Shown here: positions 45,222 to 54,494 of the stretch, piece by piece | How positions within the stretch are numbered: the stretch's first letter is position 1 | Layout of the letters: every line of letters begins with the position of its first letter | Origin: JSC-12 sp033764965 | GTDB lineage: Bacteria > Cyanobacteriota > Cyanobacteriia > Leptolyngbyales > Leptolyngbyaceae | Length of the DNA: 64,000 bases | Assembly: GCA_033764965.1 (NCBI GenBank) | Contig: JANRIN010000107.1 | Span: forward strand, 33,418 to 97,417 | Direction: 5' to 3' | Program-made: the position numbers and the translations under genes | The notes under the pieces: model-generated | Seen by the model: the letters and a program-made list of their open reading frames with translations, nothing else | Databases searched by the model: none | What the model was told of the DNA's origin: nothing

Positions 45222-47177
45222 TTATGACGATTTCTTGCCTCTGCGAGAGGTTTTGGCTTTCCCGGATGTCTCCAGGATGGGAGGAGTTGCAGCAGAGGGG
45301 GCGATCGTGGTGGGAGTTTGCCGTAAGCTCTCTGCCTGTGTCAGCAATGATTCTGCAAAAGCATAGGCGGCGGCATCCGTTGGATTAGAAGCCTCCTGCG
45401 CCAACTGCCCACCCGCCAGCATCGCCAGTTCCTGTTTGCGCTGCTCATTCGTGAGCGGAATGACTCTGACCACAGTTCGAATAGAATCGGAAGGGTTAGG
45501 GGTTAGGGGTTGCAGGGGAGAGGAATCAAGAGAATCCTGGCTCTTGCCTCCTTTTCTTCTGTTTTCGGTCTTCTGTCCTCTACTTTCTACTTTTTGCCCA
45601 TTCTCTGCCTTCTGTGCCCCTGTCTCTGCTCCAATCAGGTGTTTACTGACATGAAAGTGGTGATCTGCCATTGCGGCAACGATCGGCTGGTGAGTCACGC
45701 AAAGCACCTGATGATACTGGCTGAGTTGATAGAGCTTCTCGGCGATCGCCTGGGTCACTCGTCCGGATACACCCACGTCAATTTCGTCAAAGACCAAGGT
45801 GCCAACCGAGTCAACCTGGGAAAAGCTGGCTTGCAAAGCGAGCAAAAAACGGCTCATTTCGCCCCCCGATGCAATTTCAGTCAGGGGTTGCAGAGGTTCT
45901 CCAGGGTTGGGACTGAATAAGTAGGTAATCTGATCAGCTCCCGTGGCAGAAGGTTGGCTGGCAGTGATGCCGACTTGAAATTGCACTTTTTCCATTGCCA
46001 GCGGCTTGAGTTCGTTGACTAGGCGAGTTTCCAGATCGGCAGCGGCTTTTTTTCGCAGTTGAGAAAGTTCGGCACAGCGTTGATTCAAAGTTTCCTGAGA
46101 CTGCTGCACGGCTTGTTCTAATTCTTCAATGGATTGTCCGCCGCCAGTCATTTCCAGCACATCGTTCTGCAACCGATCGCGCAGGGCGATCGCGTCTGAC
46201 AGGTCTGGACCGTACTTGCGGCAAACCTGCTTCAATTCGGCGATCCGGTCTTGGACTTCGTGCAATCGTTGGGGATCGGCTTCGATGCTGTCACCATAAG
46301 CGTTGATTTCTCGTCCCGCTTCTTCCACCTGCGCTAGAGCATCTGTCACCAGTTCCAGAATGGGCTGGAGTTGTGTGTCGTACTCCACCATGTCTTGCAA
46401 AACAGATTCTGCTCGCCCTAACAGATCCGTACAGGTTTGACCATCGTTGTCATTTTGATACAGCGCTTGATAGACGGTGTAACTCTGCTGCTGAAGTTCT
46501 ACACTGTGGCTCAACCGTTTGGCTTCCTGCTCCAATAGCTCCAGTTCGTCCGCTTCAGTTAAATTTGCGGCATTTAAGTCTCGCAGTTGGTATTCAAATA
46601 GATCCAGTTGTTGTAAGCGCTGCTGTTCAGCACGACGACGAGTTTCTAAAGCTTGACTGGCTTGTTGAAAGGTCGTGAAGGCAGTTGCAACCCGATCTCG
46701 CTGGTGCAACAATTCTGCCCCACCATAGCTGTCCAGCCAATCTCGTTGGAGGGCGGGTTGTCCCAGTTGCACTGTCTGCCCTTGTGCCGTGAGTTCTACC
46801 AGGCGATCGCGCAATTCTTCCATCTGTTGTTTATTGACTTGCACCCCATTGACCCGCGATCGACTGCGCTGGCTGGTGGCATTGGCAACAATTTCTCGGC
46901 TACAAATTAGCGCCTTCGCGTCCGGGGCGATCGCCTGCCGCTCCAGCCAGGTTTGCAGATCTGTGTCTAATTGAAAGCTCGCTTCAATCACGGCTTTTTC
47001 GGCACCCGTGCGAATGGCTCGACTGTTGACCTTGCCGCCCAATGCTGCATCTAAAGCATCCAAAATGATCGATTTACCAGCGCCGGTCTCTCCTGTCAGC
47101 ACAGTTAGACCCTTGCCTAATTCGAGATCTAGTCGGTCTACGAGAGCAAAGTTTTCAATCCGCAGAGACAGCAGCAT
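45222..47177 (-). CDS. recN: DNA repair protein RecN with repeat-derived insert
   Basis: 651 residues from ATG 47177 (GTG 47183 adds two), against about 550-600 usual. Walker A GETGAGKS near residue 33, two long coiled-coil arms, signature SGGEMSRFLLAL and Walker B LVFDEIDVGVSG are present. RecN is an SMC-like ATPase acting at double-strand breaks. An in-frame insert of about 50 polar residues (GQKVESRGQKTENRRKGG and following, residues 514-564) splits the region after HHFHVSKH and before the conserved VVRVIPL. The C-terminus also has a basic SGKAKTSRRGKKSS tail. Confidence 0.93.
   Translation of the reverse strand: MLLSLRIENFALVDRLDLELGKGLTVLTGETGAGKSIILDALDAALGGKVNSRAIRTGAEKAVIEASFQLDTDLQTWLERQAIAPDAKALICSREIVANATSQRSRSRVNGVQVNKQQMEELRDRLVELTAQGQTVQLGQPALQRDWLDSYGGAELLHQRDRVATAFTTFQQASQALETRRRAEQQRLQQLDLFEYQLRDLNAANLTEADELELLEQEAKRLSHSVELQQQSYTVYQALYQNDNDGQTCTDLLGRAESVLQDMVEYDTQLQPILELVTDALAQVEEAGREINAYGDSIEADPQRLHEVQDRIAELKQVCRKYGPDLSDAIALRDRLQNDVLEMTGGGQSIEELEQAVQQSQETLNQRCAELSQLRKKAAADLETRLVNELKPLAMEKVQFQVGITASQPSATGADQITYLFSPNPGEPLQPLTEIASGGEMSRFLLALQASFSQVDSVGTLVFDEIDVGVSGRVTQAIAEKLYQLSQYHQVLCVTHQPIVAAMADHHFHVSKHLIGAETGAQKAENGQKVESRGQKTENRRKGGKSQDSLDSSPLQPLTPNPSDSIRTVVRVIPLTNEQRKQELAMLAGGQLAQEASNPTDAAAYAFAESLLTQAESLRQTPTTIAPSAATPPILETSGKAKTSRRGKKSS
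45491..45635. repeat. heptamer-type repeats inside recN
   Basis: GGGTTAGGGGTTAGGGGTT (from 45494) is a period-7 array of the CCCCTAA family. It is followed by a pyrimidine-rich, imperfectly repeated tract (TTCTGTTTTCGGTCTTCTGT, CTACTTTCTACTTTTTGCCC). Both lie inside the recN frame. Confidence 0.8.
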
Positions 47178-47417
47178 GGACACAACCGAGTGAAGAAGAT
47201 CGAGGTATAGTTCGCGGGTACTAATCGCAAAGATATGACAGAATCCTACCTCATCGTACCGAGATTGAACGAGCTTCGGTAAACCTATCTCTCACGCTCG
47301 GTAAACCTATCTCTTCAAAGAGAAGGAAACGGTGTAGTTTGGGAATAGTCTTGTGATGGTTCGTTTGATTAACGTTACAATACTTTACATCAAGCTTTGT
47401 TCTCTCTAGCGCACATC

Positions 47418-49454
47418 ATGAACCCTAACACCGCAACGCCGACTGCTCCTTCCCGAAAAGACAGCGATCGCTTCTCCGAGCGGTATCAGTCATCTGTTGA
47501 TGAGGTTTTTGCCGTCGTTGAGAGAGAAGAATCAGAACTGCTTGCGGCACTGAAACCCGCAGACCCGCCCCTACCAGAGTTAGAAGGGCTACGCTACGAT
47601 CCCGCTGTGATCACAGCCTATTATCGCAAGCGTCCTTTGCAAGTCGGGGCACGCATTTTGCAAATCTTTTTGCCCTTCTTTAGTTTCGGCATGGGCTGGT
47701 TGTGGTACCGGAACAGACCCCAATCTGAAGCAACTCAACGCCGCCGCGCCATTCGTTTACGAGAAATTATTACCCGCCTGGGACCCGCCTTTATTAAAGT
47801 GGGTCAGGCGCTTTCGACCCGCCCCGATCTGGTGCCGCCTATTTACCTGGAAGAACTTTCGCGGTTGCAGGATCAGCTTCCCCCCTTCGATAACGCTTTG
47901 GCATACCGATTCATCGAGGAAGAACTGGGTGCCCATCCAGACGAAATTTATGCAGAGTTAACCGAATCGCCGATCGCGGCTGCGTCTCTGGGACAAGTTT
48001 ACAAAGGACTACTGAAAACTGGAGAGCAAGTTGCGGTCAAAGTGCAACGTCCTGGTTTAGCGCAAAACATCACCCTGGATATGTATATCCTGCGGCAACT
48101 GGCGCTCCTGGCAATGCGAACGATCAAGCGCATCCGGAGCGACCTGGTGGGGATCATGGATGAATTTGCCACCCGCATCTTCGAGGAGATGGACTACACC
48201 CAGGAAGGGCGAAATGCTGAACGCTTTGCCCAACTCTACGGTAGCTTGCCAGAAATTTACGTGCCCCGTATCTACTGGCAGTACACAGGGCGGCGCGTCC
48301 TGACAATGGAATGGATTAACGGCACAAAGTTAACCCAACCAGAAGCCATTCGTGCTCAAGGCATTGATGCGTCCCATTTAATTGATGTCGGCGTGCAATG
48401 CTCTTTGCGACAGTTGTTGGAAAGTGGCTTTTTCCATGCCGATCCCCATCCCGGCAACCTGCTGGCAACTCCTGACGGCAAGCTGGCATACCTGGATTTT
48501 GGCATGATGAGCGAAGTCAAGCCCTATCAGCGGTATGGCTTGATTGAAGCCGTGGTTCACATGGTCAATCGCGACTTTGAAGGATTGGCGAATGATTATG
48601 TGAAATTAGAGTTTCTTACGCCAGACACAGATCTGACTCCGATCGTTCCAGCCCTGGCAACCGTGTTTAACTATGCCTTGGGTGCCAGTGTTGCCGAACT
48701 CAACTTCAAGAGCATCACCGACCAACTTTCGGAAGTAATGTACGAGTATCCGTTCCGGGTGCCTGCTTATTACGCGCTGATTATTCGATCGCTCGTCACC
48801 CTGGAAGGCATTGCCATCAACGTTGATCCCGACTTCAAAGTGTTAAGCAAAGCCTATCCCTACGTGGCAAAGCGGCTTTTGACTGACCCTGCTCCAGAGT
48901 TGCGAGCATCCCTGCGAGACTTGCTGTTTAAGGATGGAAGCTTCCGCTGGAATCGGCTAGAAAACCTGCTGAATAACGCTCGTGGCAATAGCGACTACGA
49001 CATTAGCCGCGTGGTGGATCAAACCACAGAGTACTTATTTTCTGAACGGGGCGATGTCATTCGTAACCAGTTGGTAGACGTAATTGTGCGAGGGCTGGAT
49101 ACGGTTGGCAGCAACTTTTTCCGGAGTGTGACCCATAGTGTGAGTGAGCGACTTGGGTTTGCGGTCACTCCGCCCACAGTGTCCAGCCCAGACCAACAAA
49201 CGTTGGAGCACATCCAGCGCATTTGGGGCATTTTGCAAAATACGCCAGGATTTGATCCTGGGAAGCTTCTGCCTGTGCTACCCCGACTTTTGTTCAAACC
49301 GGAGGCACACCGCATGGGGCAAAAGATCGTTGAAGGTTTGGCACAACGAGCGATCGCTCGCTTTATCCGAGAATTTTTGATCAGTGACGGCTCCTCTATG
49401 GAAACTGATCTTCCTCCAGCAAACCAACCTCAATTGTCACCAGCAAATCGTTAA
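47418..49454 (+). CDS. ABC1/UbiB family atypical kinase
   Basis: 678 residues from ATG 47418. The family motifs are clear: GPAFIKVGQALSTRPDLVPP (KxGQ), AAASLGQVYKG (Ala-rich loop), VAVKVQRPG, ADPHPGNLL and YLDFGMMSEV. These atypical kinases are linked to quinone/prenyl-lipid synthesis and plastoglobule-like processes; cyanobacteria carry several. No C-terminal helices beyond one hydrophobic stretch are obvious. A convergent HEAT protein follows. Confidence 0.9.
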   Translation: MNPNTATPTAPSRKDSDRFSERYQSSVDEVFAVVEREESELLAALKPADPPLPELEGLRYDPAVITAYYRKRPLQVGARILQIFLPFFSFGMGWLWYRNRPQSEATQRRRAIRLREIITRLGPAFIKVGQALSTRPDLVPPIYLEELSRLQDQLPPFDNALAYRFIEEELGAHPDEIYAELTESPIAAASLGQVYKGLLKTGEQVAVKVQRPGLAQNITLDMYILRQLALLAMRTIKRIRSDLVGIMDEFATRIFEEMDYTQEGRNAERFAQLYGSLPEIYVPRIYWQYTGRRVLTMEWINGTKLTQPEAIRAQGIDASHLIDVGVQCSLRQLLESGFFHADPHPGNLLATPDGKLAYLDFGMMSEVKPYQRYGLIEAVVHMVNRDFEGLANDYVKLEFLTPDTDLTPIVPALATVFNYALGASVAELNFKSITDQLSEVMYEYPFRVPAYYALIIRSLVTLEGIAINVDPDFKVLSKAYPYVAKRLLTDPAPELRASLRDLLFKDGSFRWNRLENLLNNARGNSDYDISRVVDQTTEYLFSERGDVIRNQLVDVIVRGLDTVGSNFFRSVTHSVSERLGFAVTPPTVSSPDQQTLEHIQRIWGILQNTPGFDPGKLLPVLPRLLFKPEAHRMGQKIVEGLAQRAIARFIREFLISDGSSMETDLPPANQPQLSPANR

Positions 49455-49459
49455 TGGTC

Positions 49460-49491
49460 GGTCATTCACAAAGAGCCAACGGCGAATGACC
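49460..49491. terminator. hairpin between convergent genes
   Basis: GGTCATTC (49460-49467) and GAATGACC (49484-49491) form a perfect 8-bp stem. It may act as a terminator for either gene, though T runs are weak. The arm is the same unit as the heptamer repeat at 6990 and in ligA. Confidence 0.5.
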
Positions 49492-49520
49492 AAGACAGAT
49501 AATTCTTTCTTCCCTTGATA

Positions 49521-50357
49521 TTATTTCTTCTTTTTCTTTTTCTTTGGCTTCTGAATGTCAATGGGGGGTACAACACCAAATCCTTTGGGCTTTTGATGCT
49601 GTTGCGTCTGTATATCAAATGCTTTTGCCAGCTTTTCCATATTTTGGTGAAAAGCAGCAAGTTGGGGCGGGACTTTGGGCTTCAATTCCTCTGGCGAGAA
49701 GTCTTCTTTCTGTTTTAAGCCCAAATCAACCTGGATCTGTGCCCAGGAACCTGTGAGAAATTCGTCAATTTCGTCAGTAGTGAATGCCTGCTCAATTAAA
49801 GGTGCAGCTTCTACAGCCTTAAGCAACACTAAATTGTTGATCAGGGTAGAGTTGAGGTTGGGGTCGTTGTTGGCGTAGGATTCCAACTGGTTCACCAGGG
49901 CTGCGATCGCGGCGGCTCGGTGATCGGGATGATTGCTTGCAATTTCTCGTAAACAGTCTGCAGCGGTTATGAGTGCCCACACATCCTGAGAGTCGTCTGC
50001 TAGATAGGTTCCTAAGGCGGGAATAGCGGCTCCCCCGATTTTGCCAAAAATTTCGGGCATCTCTTCGTAAACATACTCATCCCCTGAGCCAAATAGCCCG
50101 ATCAATGGCTCGATCGCCGCTTCTGCCCGTAGTTGCCCCAATGCGTGCCATGCGTGCAGGGGTGCCCACACTTCACTGAGATCGCTGTCAAGCTCATTCA
50201 ACTCTGCATCCGTTGCCATGCGGATCAATTCCGGGATATCCTGCTCGGTTAAGCCAAATCGCTCGATGTAGTTGGGTTCGGAGTCCTGCGACAACTCTAA
50301 ATAATCTCCATAGGTTAGCAATTTCGAAACGGGTTCTTGATAGGTGTCAGCACTCAT
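49521..50357 (-). CDS. HEAT-repeat protein with polylysine tail
   Basis: 278 residues. Residues 55-175 contain helical repeats (APLHAWHALGQLRAEAAIEP, GKIGGAAIPALGTYL, LITAADCLREIAS) of HEAT or DUF1186 type. The C-terminus is low complexity and ends in seven Lys, encoded by an A/G-rich run that could slip. Cytosolic; partner unknown. Confidence 0.8.
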   Translation of the reverse strand: MSADTYQEPVSKLLTYGDYLELSQDSEPNYIERFGLTEQDIPELIRMATDAELNELDSDLSEVWAPLHAWHALGQLRAEAAIEPLIGLFGSGDEYVYEEMPEIFGKIGGAAIPALGTYLADDSQDVWALITAADCLREIASNHPDHRAAAIAALVNQLESYANNDPNLNSTLINNLVLLKAVEAAPLIEQAFTTDEIDEFLTGSWAQIQVDLGLKQKEDFSPEELKPKVPPQLAAFHQNMEKLAKAFDIQTQQHQKPKGFGVVPPIDIQKPKKKKKKK

Positions 50358-50585
50358 AATTTAATCCATCTTTATAAAACGTCTTCATAAAAGATTACGA
50401 TTTCATCGCCTCCAATTTTTCCACGGTAGATTTCATATCAACCTGGTTTTGTTTACTTCCCTATTGCTGTAAGTTCCGCCTCAGGTTAGATACGACGTTC
50501 TGTCTCTTGCTATTCATATCTGCTGTTGGTATGTTGCAAAATGTTAATGGTTGGCAGTGGCTTGCTTGTTATTGAAGGAGTGTTC

Positions 50586-51083
50586 ATGGTTGATTATCTT
50601 CCGCCTCTGAACGAGCACAACTTACCCTATCCAGATACCATTCATCCGATCGTGGTGCATTTTGTAATCGCGATGGTGCTGTTTGCAGTGTTCTGTGATG
50701 TTTTAGGATATCTCACAAAGAACTCCAAACTGTACGAAGTTAGTTGGTGGAATTTAGCATTTGCAACCGTTTCCATCTTCATCGCCATTATCTTTGGACA
50801 AATAGAAGCAGGTTTAGCGGAGCCTTATGCCGCTTCCGTTTCCACCTTGAATGTCCACACCATTTTGGGATGGTCGCTTTCAGGAATTTTAGCAGTCATT
50901 ACAGCATGGCGCTATGTCATTCGGCTACAGGAAAAACCCCAGTTGCCCATTCCTTACCTGGCAGCGAGTTTGCTCCTGGTCGGTTTAGTCTGTGTCCAAA
51001 CTTATTTAGGCAGCTTGCTGGTGTGGGTCTATGGGTTGCACACTGTTCCAGTTGTCGAGGCGATCAAAGGAGGGCTATCGTGA
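50586..51083 (+). CDS. DUF2231 membrane protein (first of a pair)
   Basis: 165 residues from ATG 50586, preceded by GGAG. Four hydrophobic segments. The conserved HPIVVHFVIAMVLFAVFCD and NVHTILGWSLSG carry His residues in membrane helices, as in this family. It overlaps the next, related gene by four bases (GTGA). Both precede coxB, suggesting they belong to the oxidase operon and may handle heme or electrons; that is inference. Confidence 0.85.
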   Translation: MVDYLPPLNEHNLPYPDTIHPIVVHFVIAMVLFAVFCDVLGYLTKNSKLYEVSWWNLAFATVSIFIAIIFGQIEAGLAEPYAASVSTLNVHTILGWSLSGILAVITAWRYVIRLQEKPQLPIPYLAASLLLVGLVCVQTYLGSLLVWVYGLHTVPVVEAIKGGLS

Positions 51084-51676
51084 ACCCAGATCTGCTGCAA
51101 CAGTGGGATGATTTAGGCATTAATGGGCTACCCTATCACGTTCCCATTCATCCCAATCTGGTGCATCTCACGCTAGGGCTATTCATTGTGGCGATCGCCT
51201 TTGATATTGTGGGAGTCCTGTTTCCCCTGGACAAAGTTGCCTTCAAGTACCTGGCGATTCCGGTTACGCGATCGGCACTATTTGATGTGGGCTGGTATAA
51301 CCTCGTGGCATCCGCGATCGTGACGTTTTTTACCGTGATTGCAGGCTTCTTTGAAATTTCTCTGGCAGTGCCCCTTGCCGATGTCACCAGCGCCTGGGGA
51401 CTCCATGCCCTGGAAACTATGATTCTGCATGGATTAGGCGGCGTTATCATTCTGACCTTGATCGTGGGAATGACCGTCTGGCGAGGATTTCAGCGCTATC
51501 GTTGGCGTAAAGATATGGCAAGGCAGGTGCAGTGGAGTTACTTGGCGGCTGGCTTGTTGATTTTTGTGCTGATGTTCCTTCAAGGTACGCTGGGCGCTCA
51601 TTTAGGTGGGGAGTTTGGTATTCATGTCACCGCCGATCAACTGTTGCACTTAGGCGAAAATCCCAATCAACTGTAG
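51080..51676 (+). CDS. DUF2231 membrane protein (second of a pair)
   Basis: 198 residues from a GTG at 51080 that overlaps the previous stop. HPNLVHLTLGLFIVAIAFD and LHALETMILHGLGG align with the first gene's HPIVVHFVIA and NVHTILG motifs, so the pair arose by duplication. An open frame upstream to 50744 overlaps the first gene and is not used. AGGG lies six bases before the GTG. It ends five bases before coxB. Confidence 0.85.
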   Translation: MNPDLLQQWDDLGINGLPYHVPIHPNLVHLTLGLFIVAIAFDIVGVLFPLDKVAFKYLAIPVTRSALFDVGWYNLVASAIVTFFTVIAGFFEISLAVPLADVTSAWGLHALETMILHGLGGVIILTLIVGMTVWRGFQRYRWRKDMARQVQWSYLAAGLLIFVLMFLQGTLGAHLGGEFGIHVTADQLLHLGENPNQL

Positions 51677-51681
51677 TTGTC

Positions 51682-52668
51682 ATGACGAAACTTCGTGCCG
51701 TTCTAATCATGTCTGTCTACGCCATCCTGGTTACGTTTGTCAGTGTTTGGATGGCACGTCAATCCTATGCCTGGTTCCCGCCCGAAGCTTCCGCAGAAGC
51801 AAAATTGCTGGATGATTTGTTCAGCCTGTTTACCGGACTGGGCACCTTCATTTACTTGGGAGTAATCGGACCGTTTCTCTACTCGTTAACGTTTCATCGC
51901 GCCAGTAAATACGATATGAGCGATGGTCCTCATATCGAAGGCAACACCTGGCTGGAGATCATCTGGACAGCAGTGCCGCTGGTTCTTGTGCTCACCCTTT
52001 CCTTTGTGAGCTACCGCACCTACGAAAAAATGGCAGTCCGAGGACCAATGGAACTGGTGCATTTGCATATGCCTCAAATGATGCAGTCTGCCTATGCTGA
52101 ACCCTTTGACAGCACCCCGCAACAAGACATTCAAAAGGCGATAGAAACGGCTCCGATCGAGCATATTGACGTAACCGCGAAGCAGTGGGCGTGGGTGTTT
52201 CATTATCCAGACCAGAATGTAACCAGTACGGAATTACATTTACCTGTGAATCGCCGCGTCAAGTTCACCTTGCGATCGGAGGATGTGCTGCATGGTTTCT
52301 ACGTGCCAGCGTTTCGACTCAAACAAGATGTAGTTCCCGATCGGGACATTGATTTTGAACTAACCCCCGTCAAAACTGGAACCTACCGTTTGCGAGATTC
52401 CATGTTTAGCGGCACTTACTTTGCCGCAAATCAGGCAGATGTAGTGGTTCAGCCGATCGAGGAGTATCAGCAATGGCTGGCAACTGCTGCGGCTCAATCC
52501 CCCACCCCTGCCTTTAACCAGGCGGCGGCTGAGTACAGTCGCGCCAACGATCGTAGTGGTACCACTAAAGATAAAGTCGCCATTCGTGGTTGGGACACGA
52601 TTCCTCCTGCCTCTCCTCCTGTCGTGAATTACGCCCCTCAGCGTGAACCCAAAAGTCCGCCTGCTTAG
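51682..52668 (+). CDS. heme-copper oxidase subunit II lacking the CuA site (ARTO type)
   Basis: 328 residues from ATG 51682. Two N-terminal membrane helices (residues 8-28 and 45-65, 90-112) and a cupredoxin domain are present, with DVLHGFYVPAFRLKQD retaining His204. But the five other CuA ligands are gone: where subunit II has C-x-E-x-C-x3-H-x2-M, this protein has Asp239, Met241, Ser243, Phe247 and Asn250. It therefore cannot hold CuA or take electrons from cytochrome c by that route, as described for the cyanobacterial alternative respiratory terminal oxidase. A Pro-rich tail ends the protein. First oxidase gene of a coxBAC order. Confidence 0.92.
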   Translation: MTKLRAVLIMSVYAILVTFVSVWMARQSYAWFPPEASAEAKLLDDLFSLFTGLGTFIYLGVIGPFLYSLTFHRASKYDMSDGPHIEGNTWLEIIWTAVPLVLVLTLSFVSYRTYEKMAVRGPMELVHLHMPQMMQSAYAEPFDSTPQQDIQKAIETAPIEHIDVTAKQWAWVFHYPDQNVTSTELHLPVNRRVKFTLRSEDVLHGFYVPAFRLKQDVVPDRDIDFELTPVKTGTYRLRDSMFSGTYFAANQADVVVQPIEEYQQWLATAAAQSPTPAFNQAAAEYSRANDRSGTTKDKVAIRGWDTIPPASPPVVNYAPQREPKSPPA

Positions 52669-52689
52669 ACAGACGAAGGGCAGTAGAAC

Positions 52690-52784
52690 TTTATTGTCCG
52701 CCTTCCCCTTCTCCTACTCTCCACCCACTCACCCGCTCACCCCTCCTCCCCAACCCCCTCACCCCAACCCCCATCCCCCTTTTT
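52690..52784. repeat. C-rich heptamer-type repeat in the coxA leader
   Basis: An almost pure pyrimidine stretch with CCCACTCACCCGCTCACCCC and CCAACCCCCTCACCCC runs right up to ATG 52785. It leaves no Shine-Dalgarno sequence for coxA. Similar leaders precede urtE and valS. Confidence 0.75.
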
Positions 52785-54494
52785 ATGGCTAACATTTCCA
52801 TCCAGGCTCCAGAAATTGTGCGCGGGCAGCCCTATCCCGGTGCTCCCGACAACTGGAAGCGATTTTTTACCTTCAGCACCGACCACAAAGTGATTGGTAT
52901 CCAGTACATCGTCACCTCATTTTTCTTCTTTTTGATTGGCGGTTTATTGTCGATGGTGATGCGCGGTGAACTGATTACGCCGAACGCAGACTTGGTCGAT
53001 CGCACGGTGTACAACGCCCTGTTCACGATGCACGGCTCGATCATGCTGTTCATGTGGACATTTCCCGTTCTGGTGGGACTGGGAAACTACCTGGTGCCCT
53101 TGATGATCGGGGCACGAGATATGGCATTTCCCCGCTTGAATGCTGCGTCGTTCTGGATGATTCCAGTAGTGGGAATCCTCATGCTTGCCAGTTTTTTAGT
53201 GCCGGGAGGACCCTCCCAGTCGGGGTGGTGGGCGTATCCTCCCGTAAGTTTGCAAAATCCTACAGGCAACTTGGTGAATGGGCAGGTGCTCTGGATTTTG
53301 GCGGTGGCAATTTCGGGCGTGTCTTCCATCATGGGCGCAGTGAATTTTGTCACCACAATTTTCAAAATGCGGGCACCGGGGATGACCTGGTTTAGAACGC
53401 CTGCCTTCGTGTGGGCGGTGTTGGCAGCGCAACTGATTCAACTCTATGGACTGCCCGCCCTAACGGGTGGGGCAATCATGCTATTGCTGGATATCACGAT
53501 CGGCACCAGTTTCTTCGCTCCCGAACGGGGTGGCAATCCCATCCTGTATCAACACTTTTTCTGGTTTTATTCCCATCCCGCCGTGTATGTCATGGTGTTG
53601 CCCGTGTTTGGCATCTATTCCGAAGTGTTGCCCGTTCATGCTCGTAAGCCGCTGTTTGGCTATCGCGTGATTGCCGCATCCTCGATTTTGATCACCGTGA
53701 TTAGTGCCTTTGTCTGGGTGCACCATATGTTTGCCAGTGCCACTCCGGGCTGGATGCGGATGTTTTTTATGGTGACAACCATGCTGGTGGCGTTGCCCTC
53801 AGGCATCAAAGTGTTCGGCTGGGTGGCGACGATCTGGGGTGGCAAGATTCGCTTTACAACCCCGATGCTGTTTGCCCTGGGTGGCATTAGTAACTGGGTC
53901 TTTGCGGGTATTACGGGCATTTTCCTGGGATCCGTGCCGATCGACATTCATGTCAACAATACCTACTTTGTGGTTGGGCATTTTCATTACGTGCTCTACG
54001 GCGCGATCGTCATGGGCATCTACGCCGGAATCTATCACTGGTTCCCCAAAATGACCGGACGCAAGTATTACGAAGGACTGGGGAGACTGCACTTTGCTCT
54101 AACTTACCTGGGCACAGCCCTGACCTTCCTCCCCATGCACCCATTGGGATTAATGGGAATGCCGCGCCGCGTGGCTTCCTACGATCTGGAATTTGCTTAC
54201 TGGAATGTGATCGCCAGCATTGGGGGCTTTTTGCTGGGACTCTCCACCCTGCCGTTTATCTTGAACATGGTGAGTTCCTGGATTCGGGGAGAGAAGGTCG
54301 GGAACAATCCCTGGCGAGCTTACGGGTTGGAATGGCTCACCTCCTCACCGCCCACGGTCGAAAACTTTGAAGCAACGCCTGTGGTCATTTCCGCGCCTTA
54401 CAGCTACGGTCGGAGTCAACCCCTGGTCGAAAACGTTCCTAATCCGGGCTTGACTGAATTTCCTGAATCTTTACCCCCCCAGCCATCATCATGA
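52785..54494 (+). CDS. heme-copper oxidase subunit I
   Basis: 569 residues, about twelve helices. CuB ligands are in FYSHPAVYVMVLP and WVHHMF; heme ligands in TMHGSIMLFMW and VGHFHYVLYG. The Glu of HPEVY is Ala here, with Tyr-Ser just before it, which is the A2-type D-channel signature. It reduces oxygen to water at the heme-CuB centre and pumps protons. The last four bases overlap coxC. Confidence 0.95.
   Translation: MANISIQAPEIVRGQPYPGAPDNWKRFFTFSTDHKVIGIQYIVTSFFFFLIGGLLSMVMRGELITPNADLVDRTVYNALFTMHGSIMLFMWTFPVLVGLGNYLVPLMIGARDMAFPRLNAASFWMIPVVGILMLASFLVPGGPSQSGWWAYPPVSLQNPTGNLVNGQVLWILAVAISGVSSIMGAVNFVTTIFKMRAPGMTWFRTPAFVWAVLAAQLIQLYGLPALTGGAIMLLLDITIGTSFFAPERGGNPILYQHFFWFYSHPAVYVMVLPVFGIYSEVLPVHARKPLFGYRVIAASSILITVISAFVWVHHMFASATPGWMRMFFMVTTMLVALPSGIKVFGWVATIWGGKIRFTTPMLFALGGISNWVFAGITGIFLGSVPIDIHVNNTYFVVGHFHYVLYGAIVMGIYAGIYHWFPKMTGRKYYEGLGRLHFALTYLGTALTFLPMHPLGLMGMPRRVASYDLEFAYWNVIASIGGFLLGLSTLPFILNMVSSWIRGEKVGNNPWRAYGLEWLTSSPPTVENFEATPVVISAPYSYGRSQPLVENVPNPGLTEFPESLPPQPSS

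Noticed and set aside
50744..51079. Upstream extension of the second DUF2231 gene
   Set aside because: It lies in a different frame over the first DUF2231 gene; the GTG at 51080 fits the family start.
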